A stretch of 45,916 nt of DNA from positions 1 through 45,916 of the forward strand of contig JAJTWZ010000034.1 in the NCBI GenBank assembly GCA_021463145.1, written 5' to 3'. The notes beneath the pieces are model-generated. The model did not search any database. It was not told the origin of the DNA and saw only the letters and a program-made list of their open reading frames with translations. Below, in pieces: positions 1 through 9,361 of the stretch; within the stretch, counting starts at the first letter, position 1; each line of letters opens with the position of its first letter. A program made the translations under genes and the position numbers. This stretch comes from Blastocatellia bacterium (GTDB lineage Bacteria; Acidobacteriota; Blastocatellia; UBA7656; JADIYM01).

Positions 1-323
1 GGATGAAGAGTGGTTAAAGCCCCGGAGGGGCGAAAGAAGTCCGGACTCGTGTTTCGCCCCTCCGGGGCTCGACCGAAATTGGGCGCCATACCCACGGCTC
101 ACGCCGTGGGCTCTGGCTCTTTCGCGCCTACGGCGCTTAAGAATGGCCATCGGACCCGAACCGCTGCTCGTTTCGTACGAGGCGGTGCGCCGCAGGCGCG
201 TGGGGAACCGCTAACGACCTCATCGCATGTAGGCGCATACCGGTCCGATTCATGAGAACAGACATGCGTTCGCCCGGGAGAAAGAGGAACACGGGTCGCC
301 GGATCCGTGTTCCTCTTCGGGTC
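1..323. other. Gene-free, palindrome-rich stretch
   Basis: No convincing gene is seen here. Apparent reading frames run straight through inverted repeats. Besides the long hairpin at 18-69, there is an 8-bp stem at 91-98/103-110 (cccacggc...gccgtggg) and a short palindrome at about 125-137 (gcgcc-tac-ggcgc). Such compact GC-rich palindromes are typical of REP-like intergenic sequence. The right end is the downstream flank of the PepSY gene, which is transcribed towards it, so part of the region may act in transcript termination. Confidence 0.6.
18..69. repeat. Perfect 18-bp inverted repeat (hairpin)
   Basis: The left arm 18-35 (agccccggaggggcgaaa) is exactly complementary to the right arm 52-69, with a 16-base loop. 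There is no T-run on either side, so a REP-like palindrome is likelier than a simple intrinsic terminator. Similar GC-rich palindromes recur at 10802-10846 and at the far right end of the window. Confidence 0.85.
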
Positions 324-1217
324 TCACGCTCCAGGCGCGGGATTGCCCGTTGCTGCGTCGAAATGAGTCGTCGCTCCGTCGGCCGTGACGACCTCGAAGA
401 TCACGCCCGGCTGTCCCTTCGGGTGCTTGAATTCGATCTCGAGGACTGCGTTACCCGTCGCTTTCGAAACCTGGCCGATGATGTCCGTGAACGTCTTGAG
501 ACTCTTCGAGTCGGTCGCAAGCGGGGTCAGCAATGCGAGCTTCCGCGGATCCTTCTGCTTCTCGCCAAGAATCTCGCCGGTCTCGGCGTTCATCTCGTAC
601 TCGGTGCCGGACGAGAACGTGACGTCGCAGGTTGCGATCTCACGGAATGCGTCGTACTCGAGATCGATCTGGAGCACGTCGCCCGTGCCACCGGCCTTTC
701 GGGCCTTCGCGATCGCGTCTGACATCGACACGTATGGCGCGGTAGCGAGGAGCGAGCCCGCGGCGGTAGCGGGTGCCGCCGTCACCGGTGCAACCGGCTC
801 GGCCTTCGAGGCGGGATCGGCGGACTGAACCGCGTCGTCCACGCTTCCCCGCATGGCTTCGTCGTTGCGCGCGAGTACCTCTCCAGACCCATTCTTCGCG
901 CCGTCCTTGTCGTCCGAGTCCCCGTCCTTCTCGTCCGAGTCCCCGTCCTTGTCGTCCGAATCGTCGTCGTCGTCAGACTTCGACTTCTTGTGATGGGACG
1001 ACTCTTCGGAGTCGTCATCGTCGTCCTTCGACTCGTCCCGTTCGTCCTTATCCTTGTCTTTCTTCTTGTCCTTCTTCTTACCGCCGTCGTCGATCAGTAA
1101 CGGCGACGGGCCGGCGAATGCGGATGAGACCGGCAGGACCACTGCGATTGCGACTGCCACCACGATGGCCAACACGAACCGGAAAGCGGGCGTAGGGGGG
1201 GCGAATCCTGCTGCCAT
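324..1217 (-). CDS. Secreted PepSY-domain protein with long acidic/lysine linker
   Basis: This 297-aa protein has a signal peptide (hydrophobic stretch about residues 13-30, likely cut after SSAFA near 35). Residues 43-107 are a low-complexity stretch of Lys, Asp, Glu and Ser, including a repeated DGDSD.KDG unit. An Ala/Pro-rich spacer follows. Two PepSY-like modules occupy about 163-220 (ending in the hallmark YEMNAETGEI) and 239-292 (HFDAATGN). PepSY domains are known in periplasmic or surface proteins and protease propeptides, where they inhibit or fold partners. The start at 1217 is chosen over an upstream frame because AGGAGG sits 6 bases before it and the signal peptide then begins correctly. 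Only the domain call is secure. The charged linker could bind cations or cell wall, which is inference. Confidence 0.8.
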   Translation of the reverse strand: MAAGFAPPTPAFRFVLAIVVAVAIAVVLPVSSAFAGPSPLLIDDGGKKKDKKKDKDKDERDESKDDDDDSEESSHHKKSKSDDDDDSDDKDGDSDEKDGDSDDKDGAKNGSGEVLARNDEAMRGSVDDAVQSADPASKAEPVAPVTAAPATAAGSLLATAPYVSMSDAIAKARKAGGTGDVLQIDLEYDAFREIATCDVTFSSGTEYEMNAETGEILGEKQKDPRKLALLTPLATDSKSLKTFTDIIGQVSKATGNAVLEIEFKHPKGQPGVIFEVVTADGATTHFDAATGNPAPGA

Positions 1218-1355
1218 GACGAACCTCCTGACTGTCCTTTTAAATCGCCGCAGGTGTCGCCGCGGCCGGGATACTGCCTTGATGCCGAAATCCGCGAAGT
1301 GCGTTGCACGAGGGGGGCGTCGAAGCGGCCACTCCACCTCGACGCACCCTGCGGT

Positions 1356-2000
1356 TCAACGCTTGCGGAACGACCAGTCGACGAGCTCCGTCGTCGACTT
1401 CACCGATCCTGAATCGGTGGTGGATTTGACGAGGCCGATCCAGTTCGCATACCAGTAGGTCTTGAGCACCTTCGTGCCACCCTGCATCACCGTCCAGTCG
1501 ATCCGGAACGCCTTGAAGGTTCCGGAACCGATCACGACGTCCTCGACGCCGATCACCGTTGCGGTCTCGTCGATGTCGACGTTCAGCACCCCCTTGCCCT
1601 TCCACGACCACGTCTGTCCTTTCGCGAGAGGGTTCTTGATCAGGGTGCGCACGGGACTGAACGCGGCTGACTGATTGTTCTTCAGGTACGCCTCCTGGTG
1701 CCACGAGACGACGCCGTTGCCCTTCGAGTACCACTCCTTGATCGGAAATACACTCTCGACCTCGACTGTCGTCGTGCCAACGTCGCCTAGCTTCTCTTCG
1801 CCCGTGACCTTGATCGTAAACTCCGAAGACGCGCCGGCATCGGTCGTCGACTTGTACTTCCACCAGGCGCCCGCCGGAAGCGGACAGTAATCGGGCGGCG
1901 GTTCCTTGGCAGGCGGTTTCTGCGCCGGTCGCTGCGCCGCCGACGTTCCCGCCACGAGTGCGATCGTGACGACGACTAGTGCCGTGGTTCGTTTCAACAT
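1356..2000 (-). CDS. Secreted protein of unknown function
   Basis: This 214-aa protein has an N-terminal signal peptide (residues 1-22, ending near TSAAQ), a short Pro-rich spacer, then a beta-rich domain with many Thr/Val/Trp residues. A motif near residue 38 (YCPLPAGAWWKY) resembles secreted proteins whose domain begins with 'P...G..W.Y' and that measure about 200 residues. The start is supported by CAGGAGG seven bases upstream. The PepSY gene follows 138 bp downstream on the same strand, so the two may be co-transcribed. I do not recognise a named family and see no catalytic motif. Confidence 0.75.
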   Translation of the reverse strand: MLKRTTALVVVTIALVAGTSAAQRPAQKPPAKEPPPDYCPLPAGAWWKYKSTTDAGASSEFTIKVTGEEKLGDVGTTTVEVESVFPIKEWYSKGNGVVSWHQEAYLKNNQSAAFSPVRTLIKNPLAKGQTWSWKGKGVLNVDIDETATVIGVEDVVIGSGTFKAFRIDWTVMQGGTKVLKTYWYANWIGLVKSTTDSGSVKSTTELVDWSFRKR

Positions 2001-2174
2001 GAAGGCCTCCTGTTGTGTGTAGGGGAGAATTGCCCAGGATGGAAAAGATCTGGAGACGATTCACAGGACGCGAGAAGGCGCTTCGAGCGCGCAGCCCGTC
2101 ATCTTCCAGGCCCTGAAAGTCCTCCTCAAACCCCGTTCGTCCCGATTGCTCACCCTCTCTCGACCCACAAATTC

Positions 2175-2975
2175 CTACGGTTCCTGCGGACCGAGCGCGC
2201 GAATCTCGGCGACAACACGATCGGCGACCGCACGGTAAAGATCGTATTCGGCGCCACGCTCCACCGGCAATGGCCGGTCCAGCAGTTCGGACATGTCGAG
2301 CGGTTCGCCGATGTACACCTGCACAGTCTGGAACATTCTCGGAATGACGCGGCCAACGCCAAGCACGTTCTCCATACCCATCATCCGAACGGGGATCACC
2401 ATCGGCCGCGCGTCGTAGATCATCTTCCCGACCCCGGGCTTTCCCGTCCCGATCGTGCCGGATCTCGACCGCGTGCCTTCCGGAAACACGACGACGATGT
2501 TCTGTCGCAGCAACTCCACCCACTCGTCCACCTGCTCCAGATCGCCGCGCTTGCGATCTACCGGATATGCCCGCAGGTGTGTGAAGAAGTACTTCCCGAG
2601 CAGCCGCAATACGCGGTCCTTCAACCGCCGCGACTTGGGATCGCCGAAAAAGTTCTTCCTGTCGGCGAGGTTGACCGGCAGGTACTTGGGCTGGAAAAGG
2701 ACCTTCGGCAGATACGCGACACTCTCGAACGCGAAATTGTCGATCAGCGAGCTGTGGTTCAGGCAGTAAAGGACGTTCTCGTGCTCGACCGGTATGTTCT
2801 CGCTGCCGTGCACGTGCATGCGGTTCATCAACCGGAACAGCACGACCGAGCTGACGGCGACGGTGCCGAGCGCGGCGGCGAAGCCTACGCCGACCCGGAC
2901 CTTTCGGCTGGCACCGAGACGAGCTGCCTCGTCGTCGGCCGTCAGATCTTCGATGTCGTCGGTTCGTGAGGTCAT
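2175..2975 (-). CDS. plsC: 1-acyl-sn-glycerol-3-phosphate acyltransferase (PlsC-type)
   Basis: This enzyme transfers an acyl chain to the sn-2 position of lysophosphatidic acid at the inner membrane, making phosphatidic acid for phospholipids. The protein has 266 aa. A membrane segment lies at about residues 28-48. The catalytic HxxxxD motif is at His74/Asp79 (NHSSLID), and the substrate-binding FPEGTRS block is at 164-170. A later P-V-(R/K) block (VIPVRMMG) matches motif IV. Length is usual for the family. It is not clearly in an operon: gaps of about 170-210 bp flank it, and the upstream one carries an imperfect inverted repeat. A glycerophosphate or related lysolipid acyltransferase with different specificity cannot be excluded. 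Confidence 0.88.
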   Translation of the reverse strand: MTSRTDDIEDLTADDEAARLGASRKVRVGVGFAAALGTVAVSSVVLFRLMNRMHVHGSENIPVEHENVLYCLNHSSLIDNFAFESVAYLPKVLFQPKYLPVNLADRKNFFGDPKSRRLKDRVLRLLGKYFFTHLRAYPVDRKRGDLEQVDEWVELLRQNIVVVFPEGTRSRSGTIGTGKPGVGKMIYDARPMVIPVRMMGMENVLGVGRVIPRMFQTVQVYIGEPLDMSELLDRPLPVERGAEYDLYRAVADRVVAEIRALGPQEP

Positions 2976-2980
2976 GAGAG

Positions 2981-3180
2981 TGGACAGGATTACAGGATTC
3001 GAGATGGATTCACAGAAGAATCGGAGGAAGTACGGGGCTAGTCGTGTGCCTCGCGAGAATCCGGTTCGCGAGGGTGGGCATGATTAGCTGGATTCGCGCA
3101 AGTACCGGGGAAAGTCCGGAGCTGCTCTCGTCCCTTCCCAGACCCCCGTTCATCCGTCGCAAATCCCGTCGATCCTGTCC
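2981..3180. repeat. Imperfect inverted-repeat element with 'acaggatt' arms
   Basis: The left arm (2981-3010) contains ggacaggattacaggatt. The right arm (3153-3180) read on the other strand is ggacaggatcgacgggattt and continues in register. The arms face each other across about 140 bp of non-coding sequence between plsC and the hybrid-kinase gene. A second element of the same design lies at 9362-9518. The arrangement suggests a dispersed, MITE- or REP-like intergenic repeat, or a long hairpin in the 3' region of a transcript. Confidence 0.6.
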
Positions 3181-3189
3181 TCTCTCCTC

Positions 3190-6100
3190 TCATCTCACGG
3201 TTCGGCCGTTGCCGGAAGCGCGGTCAACCGTCTCCAGGATCTCTTCGAACTGGTAGCGGCGCGCAAGCTCGCGCAGCCGGTTGCCGAGTGGCTCGTCGCA
3301 ATCGCAGATCCGATTGATCGTCGCGTGAATTGCCTCGAGGTCGCCGACCTGCACGCCCTTTGCGAGTTGCACGACAAGCTCGCGAGGAAGCGCGGCCATC
3401 CGCGATGGTGTCAGTACCGGTGCAGCGTCGGGATCCGCCGGCTCGAGTGGCCCGGTCCGGCCCGTCCGCTCGTAGACGAACGTCACGCCAAGGTGTTCGC
3501 CCAGCTTCTCGAAGATCGTCGATTCCTTGAATGGCTTCGTCACCAGGTCGTCACAGCCCCCGTCCATGACCGTCCCGTGCTCGTGGTCGAACACGCTCGC
3601 CGTCAAGGCGATGACCTTCACGGGAGTGAGCGGCTCGCCATCCACGCCCTCGGCCTCGAGCCGCCGAATCTCTCGCGTCGCCGACACGCCGTCCATCACC
3701 GGCATCCGGATGTCCATCCAGATCAGGTGCGGATGCCAGCGCATCCGGTGCTCCACCGCTTCGCGGCCGTTTACCGCTTCACGGACGTAGAAGCCCACGC
3801 TCGACAACAGCTTCACGAGGAGCTTGCGATTCTCGAGTGTGTCGTCGACGACCAGGATGCGCACCGGCGACTGACCGGGCTCGAGTGAGATTACCTGGCG
3901 CTCGACCGGATGAGGGCCGGTCTCGGCAGTTGCCGGCAACGCGACAGTAACCCGAAAGGTCGTGCCTACGCCGGGAGACGAATCGGCCGTGATGTCGCCC
4001 GACATCAGCCGTGCGAAACTCCGGCTGATCGCAAGCCCGAGACCCGTGCCTTCCTGCGCCGTGCGGCCGCTCTCCGACTGCACGAAGGCGCCGAACACCT
4101 TGTCGATATCCGACTCTCCGATGCCGGGACCCGTATCCTCCACATCGAAGTAGGCGCGACCTTCCTCCCACGTCGCGCGCAGCACGACGCCACCTTCCTC
4201 CGTGAACTTGAACGCATTGCCCAGCAGGTTGATCAGTATCTGCCGGACCTTTCCCTCGTCGCCGCGCACGAATCGCGGCAGCTCGCGGCCGACCTCGACA
4301 TCGAACGTGAGATCCTTCGCTTCGGCTCTCAACCGGAATGTGTCTCGCAGTCCATCCAGCATTCGCGGAAGGTCGAAGGCGTGCACGTTCAAGGTGATGT
4401 GGCCTGCTTCGATCTTCGAGATCGACAGAACGTCGTTGATGAGTGCCAGCAGGTGCTCGCCCGAACGCTCCACGATGGACAGGTTCTCGCGCTGTTCACC
4501 GCTCAGTCCCCGATCGCGCTGCATCAACTGGACGAATCCAAGGATCGCATTCATCGGTGTCCGCAGCTCGTGACTCATGTTCGCGAGGAACGTCGACTTC
4601 GCCCTGCTTGCCTCGAGCGCACGCCGCTCCGAGCGCGCAAGGGCCTCGGTTCGAGAGGTGACCTCCGTCTCCAGCAGATCCGTCCGCCGCCTGAGCGCGA
4701 GGATTCTAAGGCGGTGCGCTCCGTAGATCGCCCCGCCGATCGCGAGCGCATAGAGTCCGATCGCCCACCAACTCCACCACATTGGCGGCGGAAGCGTGAA
4801 GCGCATCGACGCGCCTGCCTCGTTCCACACTCCATCGTTGTTCGCCGCCTGAACGCGGAAGGTGTACTCACCGGCCGGCAGCGGGTTGTAGTACGCCACC
4901 CGGCGGGAACCGGCGTCGATCCACTCGTCGTCGATACCCTCGAGCCGGTAACGGAAGCGGACCTTCTCGGGGACGAGGAAGCTGAGGCCGTCGTAATGGA
5001 ACTCGAACCTGCCGCTGCGCGCGGGCAGTTCGGCGCCGTCGGTTCGCGGCCGCGACTCGCCATCGACGACGAACTTCGAAATGATCACCGGCGGTGGAAT
5101 GTCGTTGAGCTTGATCGCGGAAGGATCGACCACCGACACGCCAGCCACGGTCGGAAACCAGAGGCGTCCGTCGCGCCCACGCCAGCCCGCCGGCTGCGAA
5201 GCGCCGTTGCACTGGGTGCTGCCCATTCCGTCCTCGCGTCCGTAAGCGACGCACCGTACCTGGGCGCGGTCGCCCCGCGCCACGGCGACGAGGTCATCCA
5301 CTTCGGCGCGGTAAACGCCCTTGTTGCAGCTCATCCAGAGCTTGCCGTCGCCATCCTCCAGCAGCGAGAAGGCCAAGTCGTCGTAGAGCCCCTCGGCCGT
5401 CGTCAACACCCTCCACTCGCCGTCGATGCGGACCGAGAGGCCGTCACTGGAACCGACCCACACGCGGCCCTCCGCGTCGGGCAGAATCGAAAAGACGACG
5501 TCGCCGGCAAGACCGTCCGCCACGCGCGTCGTCGTCCATGTACGGCCGTCGAAGTAGCTGACCCCGCCGCCGTTCGTTCCGATCCAGACGCCTCCGCGTC
5601 CGTCGCCGATCACCGCTCGGACGTCGTTGGATCCAATGCCGTCCTTCGTTCCAAAGCTCTCGAAAGTGCCACTGCGCATCCGTGCAACGCCGTCGCCGCC
5701 GGTTGCGATCCAGACGTCGCCGTCGGAGCCCGCCCATATCGCGCGGATGTCGTTGGACGGTAATCCGTCCGCGGTCGTGTAACGCTTCACCGACGTATCG
5801 GTGATCAGAAACAGGCCGGCATCGACCGTGCCGGCCCAGACGCCTCCGCCGGGATTCGGCCACAGGGCGCGAACGAAATCGCTCGGGAAGCCCGTCTTGC
5901 GGGACATCGACGTAATGCTCGAGCCCTCGAGCCTGTTGATGCCGCCGCCATCCGTGCCGATCCAGACGATCCCCTTTTCGCCCTCGCACACCACGCGGGT
6001 GTACTCGGTTGAAAGACCGTCGCGGGTGTGCCAGGCAACGAACTTGCCTTCCTTGAGCCGGTTCAAACCTCCATTCGTGCCGATCCAGAGGCTGCCCTCG

Positions 6101-7041
6101 CGGTCTTCCCAGAGCGCGCGAACATAGGCGTCGGAGAGACCTTCGCGGATCGATCGCACCTGGAATCGGCCATCGAAATAGCGGGCGAGCCCGCCGCCGT
6201 CCGTGCCGATCCAGAGGCAGTTCTGTCTGTCCTCCCACAGCGCCGAGATTCGATCGCTGGGCAGACCGTCCGCGGCCGTGATGCGCGTGAACGTTCCGCC
6301 GGCGTACTTTCCTACGCCAGCTCCGTCCGTGCCCAGCCAGATCGCGCCGGCGTGGTCTTCGCGAATCGTGGTTATGACCCCGGCAGGCAATCCATCCGCG
6401 GATGTGAACGCCACGAACCGGCCGTCAACGTAGCGGAGGAGCCCGCCTCCATCGGTGCCGATCCAGAGCGAGCCGTCCCGCGCAGCGCAAAGAGACCTGA
6501 CGCGGTCGCTAGTCATTCCGTCCGCTATCGTGAAGTTCGTGATCGATCCATCGAGGAAACGGCTGAGTCCCCCGGTCGTACCGGCCCACACGCCGCCTTC
6601 CTGGTCTTCGGCCAGCGCATAAACGAAATTGCTCGCGAGCCCTTGTTCGGTCGTCCACGACTTGAAGACGCCGTCACGGTAGGTGAGAAGTCCGGCGCTG
6701 GCGGTTCCCACCCAGAGTGTTCCCGCGCGGTCTTCATAGAGGGCTCGCATTCCGTTGTTTCGGATTGCAGGGGTGTTCGACTTGTCGAACACGGTGAACT
6801 CGACTCCGTTGAATCGGACCAGCCCCTCGTAGGTGCCCAGCCAGAGGTATCCGTCGCGTGTCTGAAGAACGGTATGAACTGTGTTCTGGGGAAGCGCGTC
6901 CTGCCAGACGTCGTGGCCATATCGCGCGACGGGTGTTTTCGGATCGAGTCCGAAAACGGGCGAGACTGCGGACAATGCCGTGGCCACGAGGGCACACGAC
7001 ACGGCGACGGCCCAGTTTGCACGGCGCAGTCTCTGAGTCAC
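3190..7041 (-). CDS. Hybrid sensor histidine kinase, Reg_prop propeller + Y_Y_Y + HisKA/HATPase + receiver
   Basis: This 1283-aa one-protein signalling system resembles Bacteroidetes/Acidobacteria hybrid two-component sensors. It has a signal peptide (1-31), then about 14 Reg_prop repeats (40-640) with the recurrent G.(L/I).R/W(I/V)GT.GGG pattern forming periplasmic beta-propellers. A Y_Y_Y domain follows (about 690-760, ending PAGEYTF), then one membrane helix (about 765-790, WWSWWAIGLYALAIGG). The HisKA phospho-acceptor is His824 (NMSHELRTPMN), with HATPase motifs (NLLGNAFKFT, DTGPGIG, GTGLGLAIS). The receiver has Asp1110 (WMDIRMP) and Lys in VTKPF. Unlike many relatives it has no C-terminal AraC helix-turn-helix. 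Its last ~75 residues instead resemble the helical tail of other hybrid kinases. It must therefore signal to a separate protein, and no cognate regulator gene lies beside it. The ligand is unknown; relatives often sense polysaccharide fragments. Confidence 0.92.
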   Translation of the reverse strand: MTQRLRRANWAVAVSCALVATALSAVSPVFGLDPKTPVARYGHDVWQDALPQNTVHTVLQTRDGYLWLGTYEGLVRFNGVEFTVFDKSNTPAIRNNGMRALYEDRAGTLWVGTASAGLLTYRDGVFKSWTTEQGLASNFVYALAEDQEGGVWAGTTGGLSRFLDGSITNFTIADGMTSDRVRSLCAARDGSLWIGTDGGGLLRYVDGRFVAFTSADGLPAGVITTIREDHAGAIWLGTDGAGVGKYAGGTFTRITAADGLPSDRISALWEDRQNCLWIGTDGGGLARYFDGRFQVRSIREGLSDAYVRALWEDREGSLWIGTNGGLNRLKEGKFVAWHTRDGLSTEYTRVVCEGEKGIVWIGTDGGGINRLEGSSITSMSRKTGFPSDFVRALWPNPGGGVWAGTVDAGLFLITDTSVKRYTTADGLPSNDIRAIWAGSDGDVWIATGGDGVARMRSGTFESFGTKDGIGSNDVRAVIGDGRGGVWIGTNGGGVSYFDGRTWTTTRVADGLAGDVVFSILPDAEGRVWVGSSDGLSVRIDGEWRVLTTAEGLYDDLAFSLLEDGDGKLWMSCNKGVYRAEVDDLVAVARGDRAQVRCVAYGREDGMGSTQCNGASQPAGWRGRDGRLWFPTVAGVSVVDPSAIKLNDIPPPVIISKFVVDGESRPRTDGAELPARSGRFEFHYDGLSFLVPEKVRFRYRLEGIDDEWIDAGSRRVAYYNPLPAGEYTFRVQAANNDGVWNEAGASMRFTLPPPMWWSWWAIGLYALAIGGAIYGAHRLRILALRRRTDLLETEVTSRTEALARSERRALEASRAKSTFLANMSHELRTPMNAILGFVQLMQRDRGLSGEQRENLSIVERSGEHLLALINDVLSISKIEAGHITLNVHAFDLPRMLDGLRDTFRLRAEAKDLTFDVEVGRELPRFVRGDEGKVRQILINLLGNAFKFTEEGGVVLRATWEEGRAYFDVEDTGPGIGESDIDKVFGAFVQSESGRTAQEGTGLGLAISRSFARLMSGDITADSSPGVGTTFRVTVALPATAETGPHPVERQVISLEPGQSPVRILVVDDTLENRKLLVKLLSSVGFYVREAVNGREAVEHRMRWHPHLIWMDIRMPVMDGVSATREIRRLEAEGVDGEPLTPVKVIALTASVFDHEHGTVMDGGCDDLVTKPFKESTIFEKLGEHLGVTFVYERTGRTGPLEPADPDAAPVLTPSRMAALPRELVVQLAKGVQVGDLEAIHATINRICDCDEPLGNRLRELARRYQFEEILETVDRASGNGRTVR

Positions 7042-7205
7042 GGCAAAATCGGTAGGAGGTCCCGCAGAAAGAAATCCGGGAGAATCGTAGCACAGCGAGC
7101 CTGTCGAAGCCGCGCTACCGGCGCCAGGCCCGGCGCCGCACGCCGGCCCTTCGATAGATGCCGTCGATCCTCCCCCCGATCCCCCGGAAATCCTGACTTC
7201 GCTCC

Positions 7206-9335
7206 CTACTTTTTCTTTTCCGGCTTCAACCCTCGCTCGACGATCAGCGGCTCGACTATCGGATCCCGCCCGCGGAACGCCTTGAACATTGCGGCCGCCG
7301 GCTTCGTGAGCCCGCGCGAAAGAATCATGTCCCGGTACCGCTGACCGTTCTTACGCGTCATCCCGCCGTTCTCGCGGAACCAGTAGTAAGTGTCCTGGTC
7401 GAGCACCTCGCTCCACAGGTACGCGTAGTAACCCGCCGCGTAGCCTCCGCCCCATATGTGCGAAAAGATCGTCGTGCGATACCTTGGCGGCACCTCCGGA
7501 ACCGCAATGCCGTACTTCGCGAGCGCGGCCTGCTCGAAGACGTCCGGATCCTGAGGCGCTGCGTCGGCCGGCAGCGTGTGCCACGCCATGTCGAGCAGCG
7601 CTGCCGCGAGGTACTCGGTCGTGTCGTAGCCCTGGTTGAAGGTGCTCGCCTTGCGGATCTTCTCGACCAGATCCCTGGGCATGGGCTCGCCAGTCTTGAA
7701 ATGACGCGCGTAGTTGGCGAGCACGGACGGCTCCAGCGCCCAGTGCTCGTTGAACTGGGACGGATATTCGACGAAGTCGCGCGGGACTGCCGTTCCCGAG
7801 ATGGTCGGATACTTCACCGCCGAGAAAATCCCGTGCAGCGCGTGACCGAACTCGTGAAACATGGTCGAAGCGTGATCGTACGTCAGCAGCGCCGGATCGC
7901 CTGGCGCCGGCTTCGGGAAGTTGCAGACATTGAAGACGACCGGCTTCGTGCCGGTAAGTCCGTTCTGGTCGACGAACGAGCTCATCCACGCACCGCCGGC
8001 CTTCGAAGGACGAGCGAAATAGTCGGCGTAAAAGAGCGCGAGCGAGCTGCCGTCGGCGTCGAATACCTCGAAAACGCGAACGTCCGGATGGTAGACCGGG
8101 ATGTCTTTCCGCTCTTTGAACGTGATGCCGTACATCTTGTTCGCCGCGAAAAACACGCCGTGCTCGAGCACGCGATTCAGCTCAAAGTACGGCTTCACCT
8201 GCGACTCGTCGAGGTCGTACTCGGCCTTTCGCACCTTCTCCGCGTAGTAGGACCAGTCGCCGGCCTCCAGCTTGAAGCCTCCCTTTTCGGCATCGATGAG
8301 CGCCTGCATCTTCGCGGCCTCGCCGCGCGCCTTCGCAGTCGCCGCGGCGACGAGATCCGTGAGCAGCTTCTCGGCGCGAGCCGGCGTCTCCGCCATCTGA
8401 TCGTCCAGCGAATACGCGGCGTGGTTGGGGAATCCGAACAACCTGGCCTTCTGAGCGCGTATCTGCGCGAGGCGCGTCGCGATTGGCCGGGTGTCGTTCT
8501 CGCCAGACCGTCCGCGCTCGACCGATGCCTTGTGAATCCGCAGCCGCAGCGCACGGTTCGTCATCGCAGTCGTGATGGGCTGGCGCGTCGTGTTCGTCAG
8601 CGCGATGACGTACTTGCCGTCGAGCCCACGGTCTTTCGCACGTTGCGCCGCCGAAGCGACCTCGTCAGCGCTCAATCCGTCGAGTTCCTCTCGCGTGTCG
8701 ACGACGACGGCCGCCGCGTTCGACGCGGCGAGCAGCTTCGCGCGAAACGACGTCGACAGCGTCGCCTGCTCCTGGTTGAGCGCTTTGAGCGTTTCCTTGT
8801 CGGCGTCCGTAAGCTGGGCGCCTCCGCGAACGAACTGGCGATAGACGCGGAAGACGAGGAACTTCGAATCGGCATCCAGGCCGAGTTTCTCGCGCCGGTC
8901 GTAGATCGACTTCACACGAGCGAAGAGCTTCGGATTGAGGAGGATCGCATCGTTGTGCGCCGAGAGCTTCGGCGCAATCTCGGCCTGGATCTTCTGAATC
9001 GCCGGATTCGTGTTCGACTGCGCGAGCGCGAAGAAGACCTTTCCGACTCGGCCAAGCAGCTCTCCGGAGCGCTCCATCGCAACGATCGTGTTCTCGAATG
9101 TCGGCGCCTCGGCCGAACCGGCAATCGCCGCGATCTCGGCGTCGTGCTGCTTCATGCCCTCTTCGAAAGCGGGCAGGTAGTCGGCGTCGCCGATTCTGTC
9201 GAACGGCGGCGCCTGATATGGAAGCGTGCTGACGCTGAAGAATGGATTCGCTTCGTCTGGCATCCGGGTAGTGGCTTCGGTCGAGACGGAGAGAAATGAC
9301 GTGACGGCGGCGATCAGGGCAAGGACTCTTTTCAT
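7206..9335 (-). CDS. dcp: M3-family zinc peptidase (peptidyl-dipeptidase Dcp/oligopeptidase type)
   Basis: This 709-aa enzyme hydrolyses short peptides. The zinc motif HEFGH is at 494-498 (MFHEFGHALHG), with the downstream Glu expected in the M3 fold (FVEYPSQFNEHW). C-terminal blocks YRTTIFSHIWGGGYAAGYYAYLWS are written here only in part but match Dcp. The N-terminus after the chosen start has a signal-like stretch (KRVLALIAAVTSFLSVSTEA), so the enzyme is probably periplasmic, as in E. coli Dcp. Start 9335 is preferred over 9410 because it begins the signal peptide, although no strong Shine-Dalgarno sequence precedes it. Family length is about 680-720 aa. The gene appears to be a stand-alone unit, with 160-190-bp gaps on both sides. 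Confidence 0.9.
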   Translation of the reverse strand: MKRVLALIAAVTSFLSVSTEATTRMPDEANPFFSVSTLPYQAPPFDRIGDADYLPAFEEGMKQHDAEIAAIAGSAEAPTFENTIVAMERSGELLGRVGKVFFALAQSNTNPAIQKIQAEIAPKLSAHNDAILLNPKLFARVKSIYDRREKLGLDADSKFLVFRVYRQFVRGGAQLTDADKETLKALNQEQATLSTSFRAKLLAASNAAAVVVDTREELDGLSADEVASAAQRAKDRGLDGKYVIALTNTTRQPITTAMTNRALRLRIHKASVERGRSGENDTRPIATRLAQIRAQKARLFGFPNHAAYSLDDQMAETPARAEKLLTDLVAAATAKARGEAAKMQALIDAEKGGFKLEAGDWSYYAEKVRKAEYDLDESQVKPYFELNRVLEHGVFFAANKMYGITFKERKDIPVYHPDVRVFEVFDADGSSLALFYADYFARPSKAGGAWMSSFVDQNGLTGTKPVVFNVCNFPKPAPGDPALLTYDHASTMFHEFGHALHGIFSAVKYPTISGTAVPRDFVEYPSQFNEHWALEPSVLANYARHFKTGEPMPRDLVEKIRKASTFNQGYDTTEYLAAALLDMAWHTLPADAAPQDPDVFEQAALAKYGIAVPEVPPRYRTTIFSHIWGGGYAAGYYAYLWSEVLDQDTYYWFRENGGMTRKNGQRYRDMILSRGLTKPAAAMFKAFRGRDPIVEPLIVERGLKPEKKK

Positions 9336-9361
9336 CCGTGCAGTATGCCAAACACGGAGGG

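Noticed and set aside
1-323. Small frames at the left edge
   Set aside because: They are read through perfect inverted repeats and show no coding signature or ribosome site.
2110-2130. Resemblance of 'gaaagtcctc' to the GGACCAWRGTCC palindrome
   Set aside because: Only one half matches, there is no GGACC partner, and no hexamer at the usual distance on either strand.
3910-5763. Long plus-strand frame opposite the hybrid kinase
   Set aside because: It lies entirely across the recognisable HisKA, receiver and propeller coding region, and gives an Arg-rich product without domains.
7458-9299. Long plus-strand frame opposite the M3 peptidase
   Set aside because: The opposite strand encodes a complete HEFGH peptidase. 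The antisense product is Arg/Val-rich with no recognisable motif.
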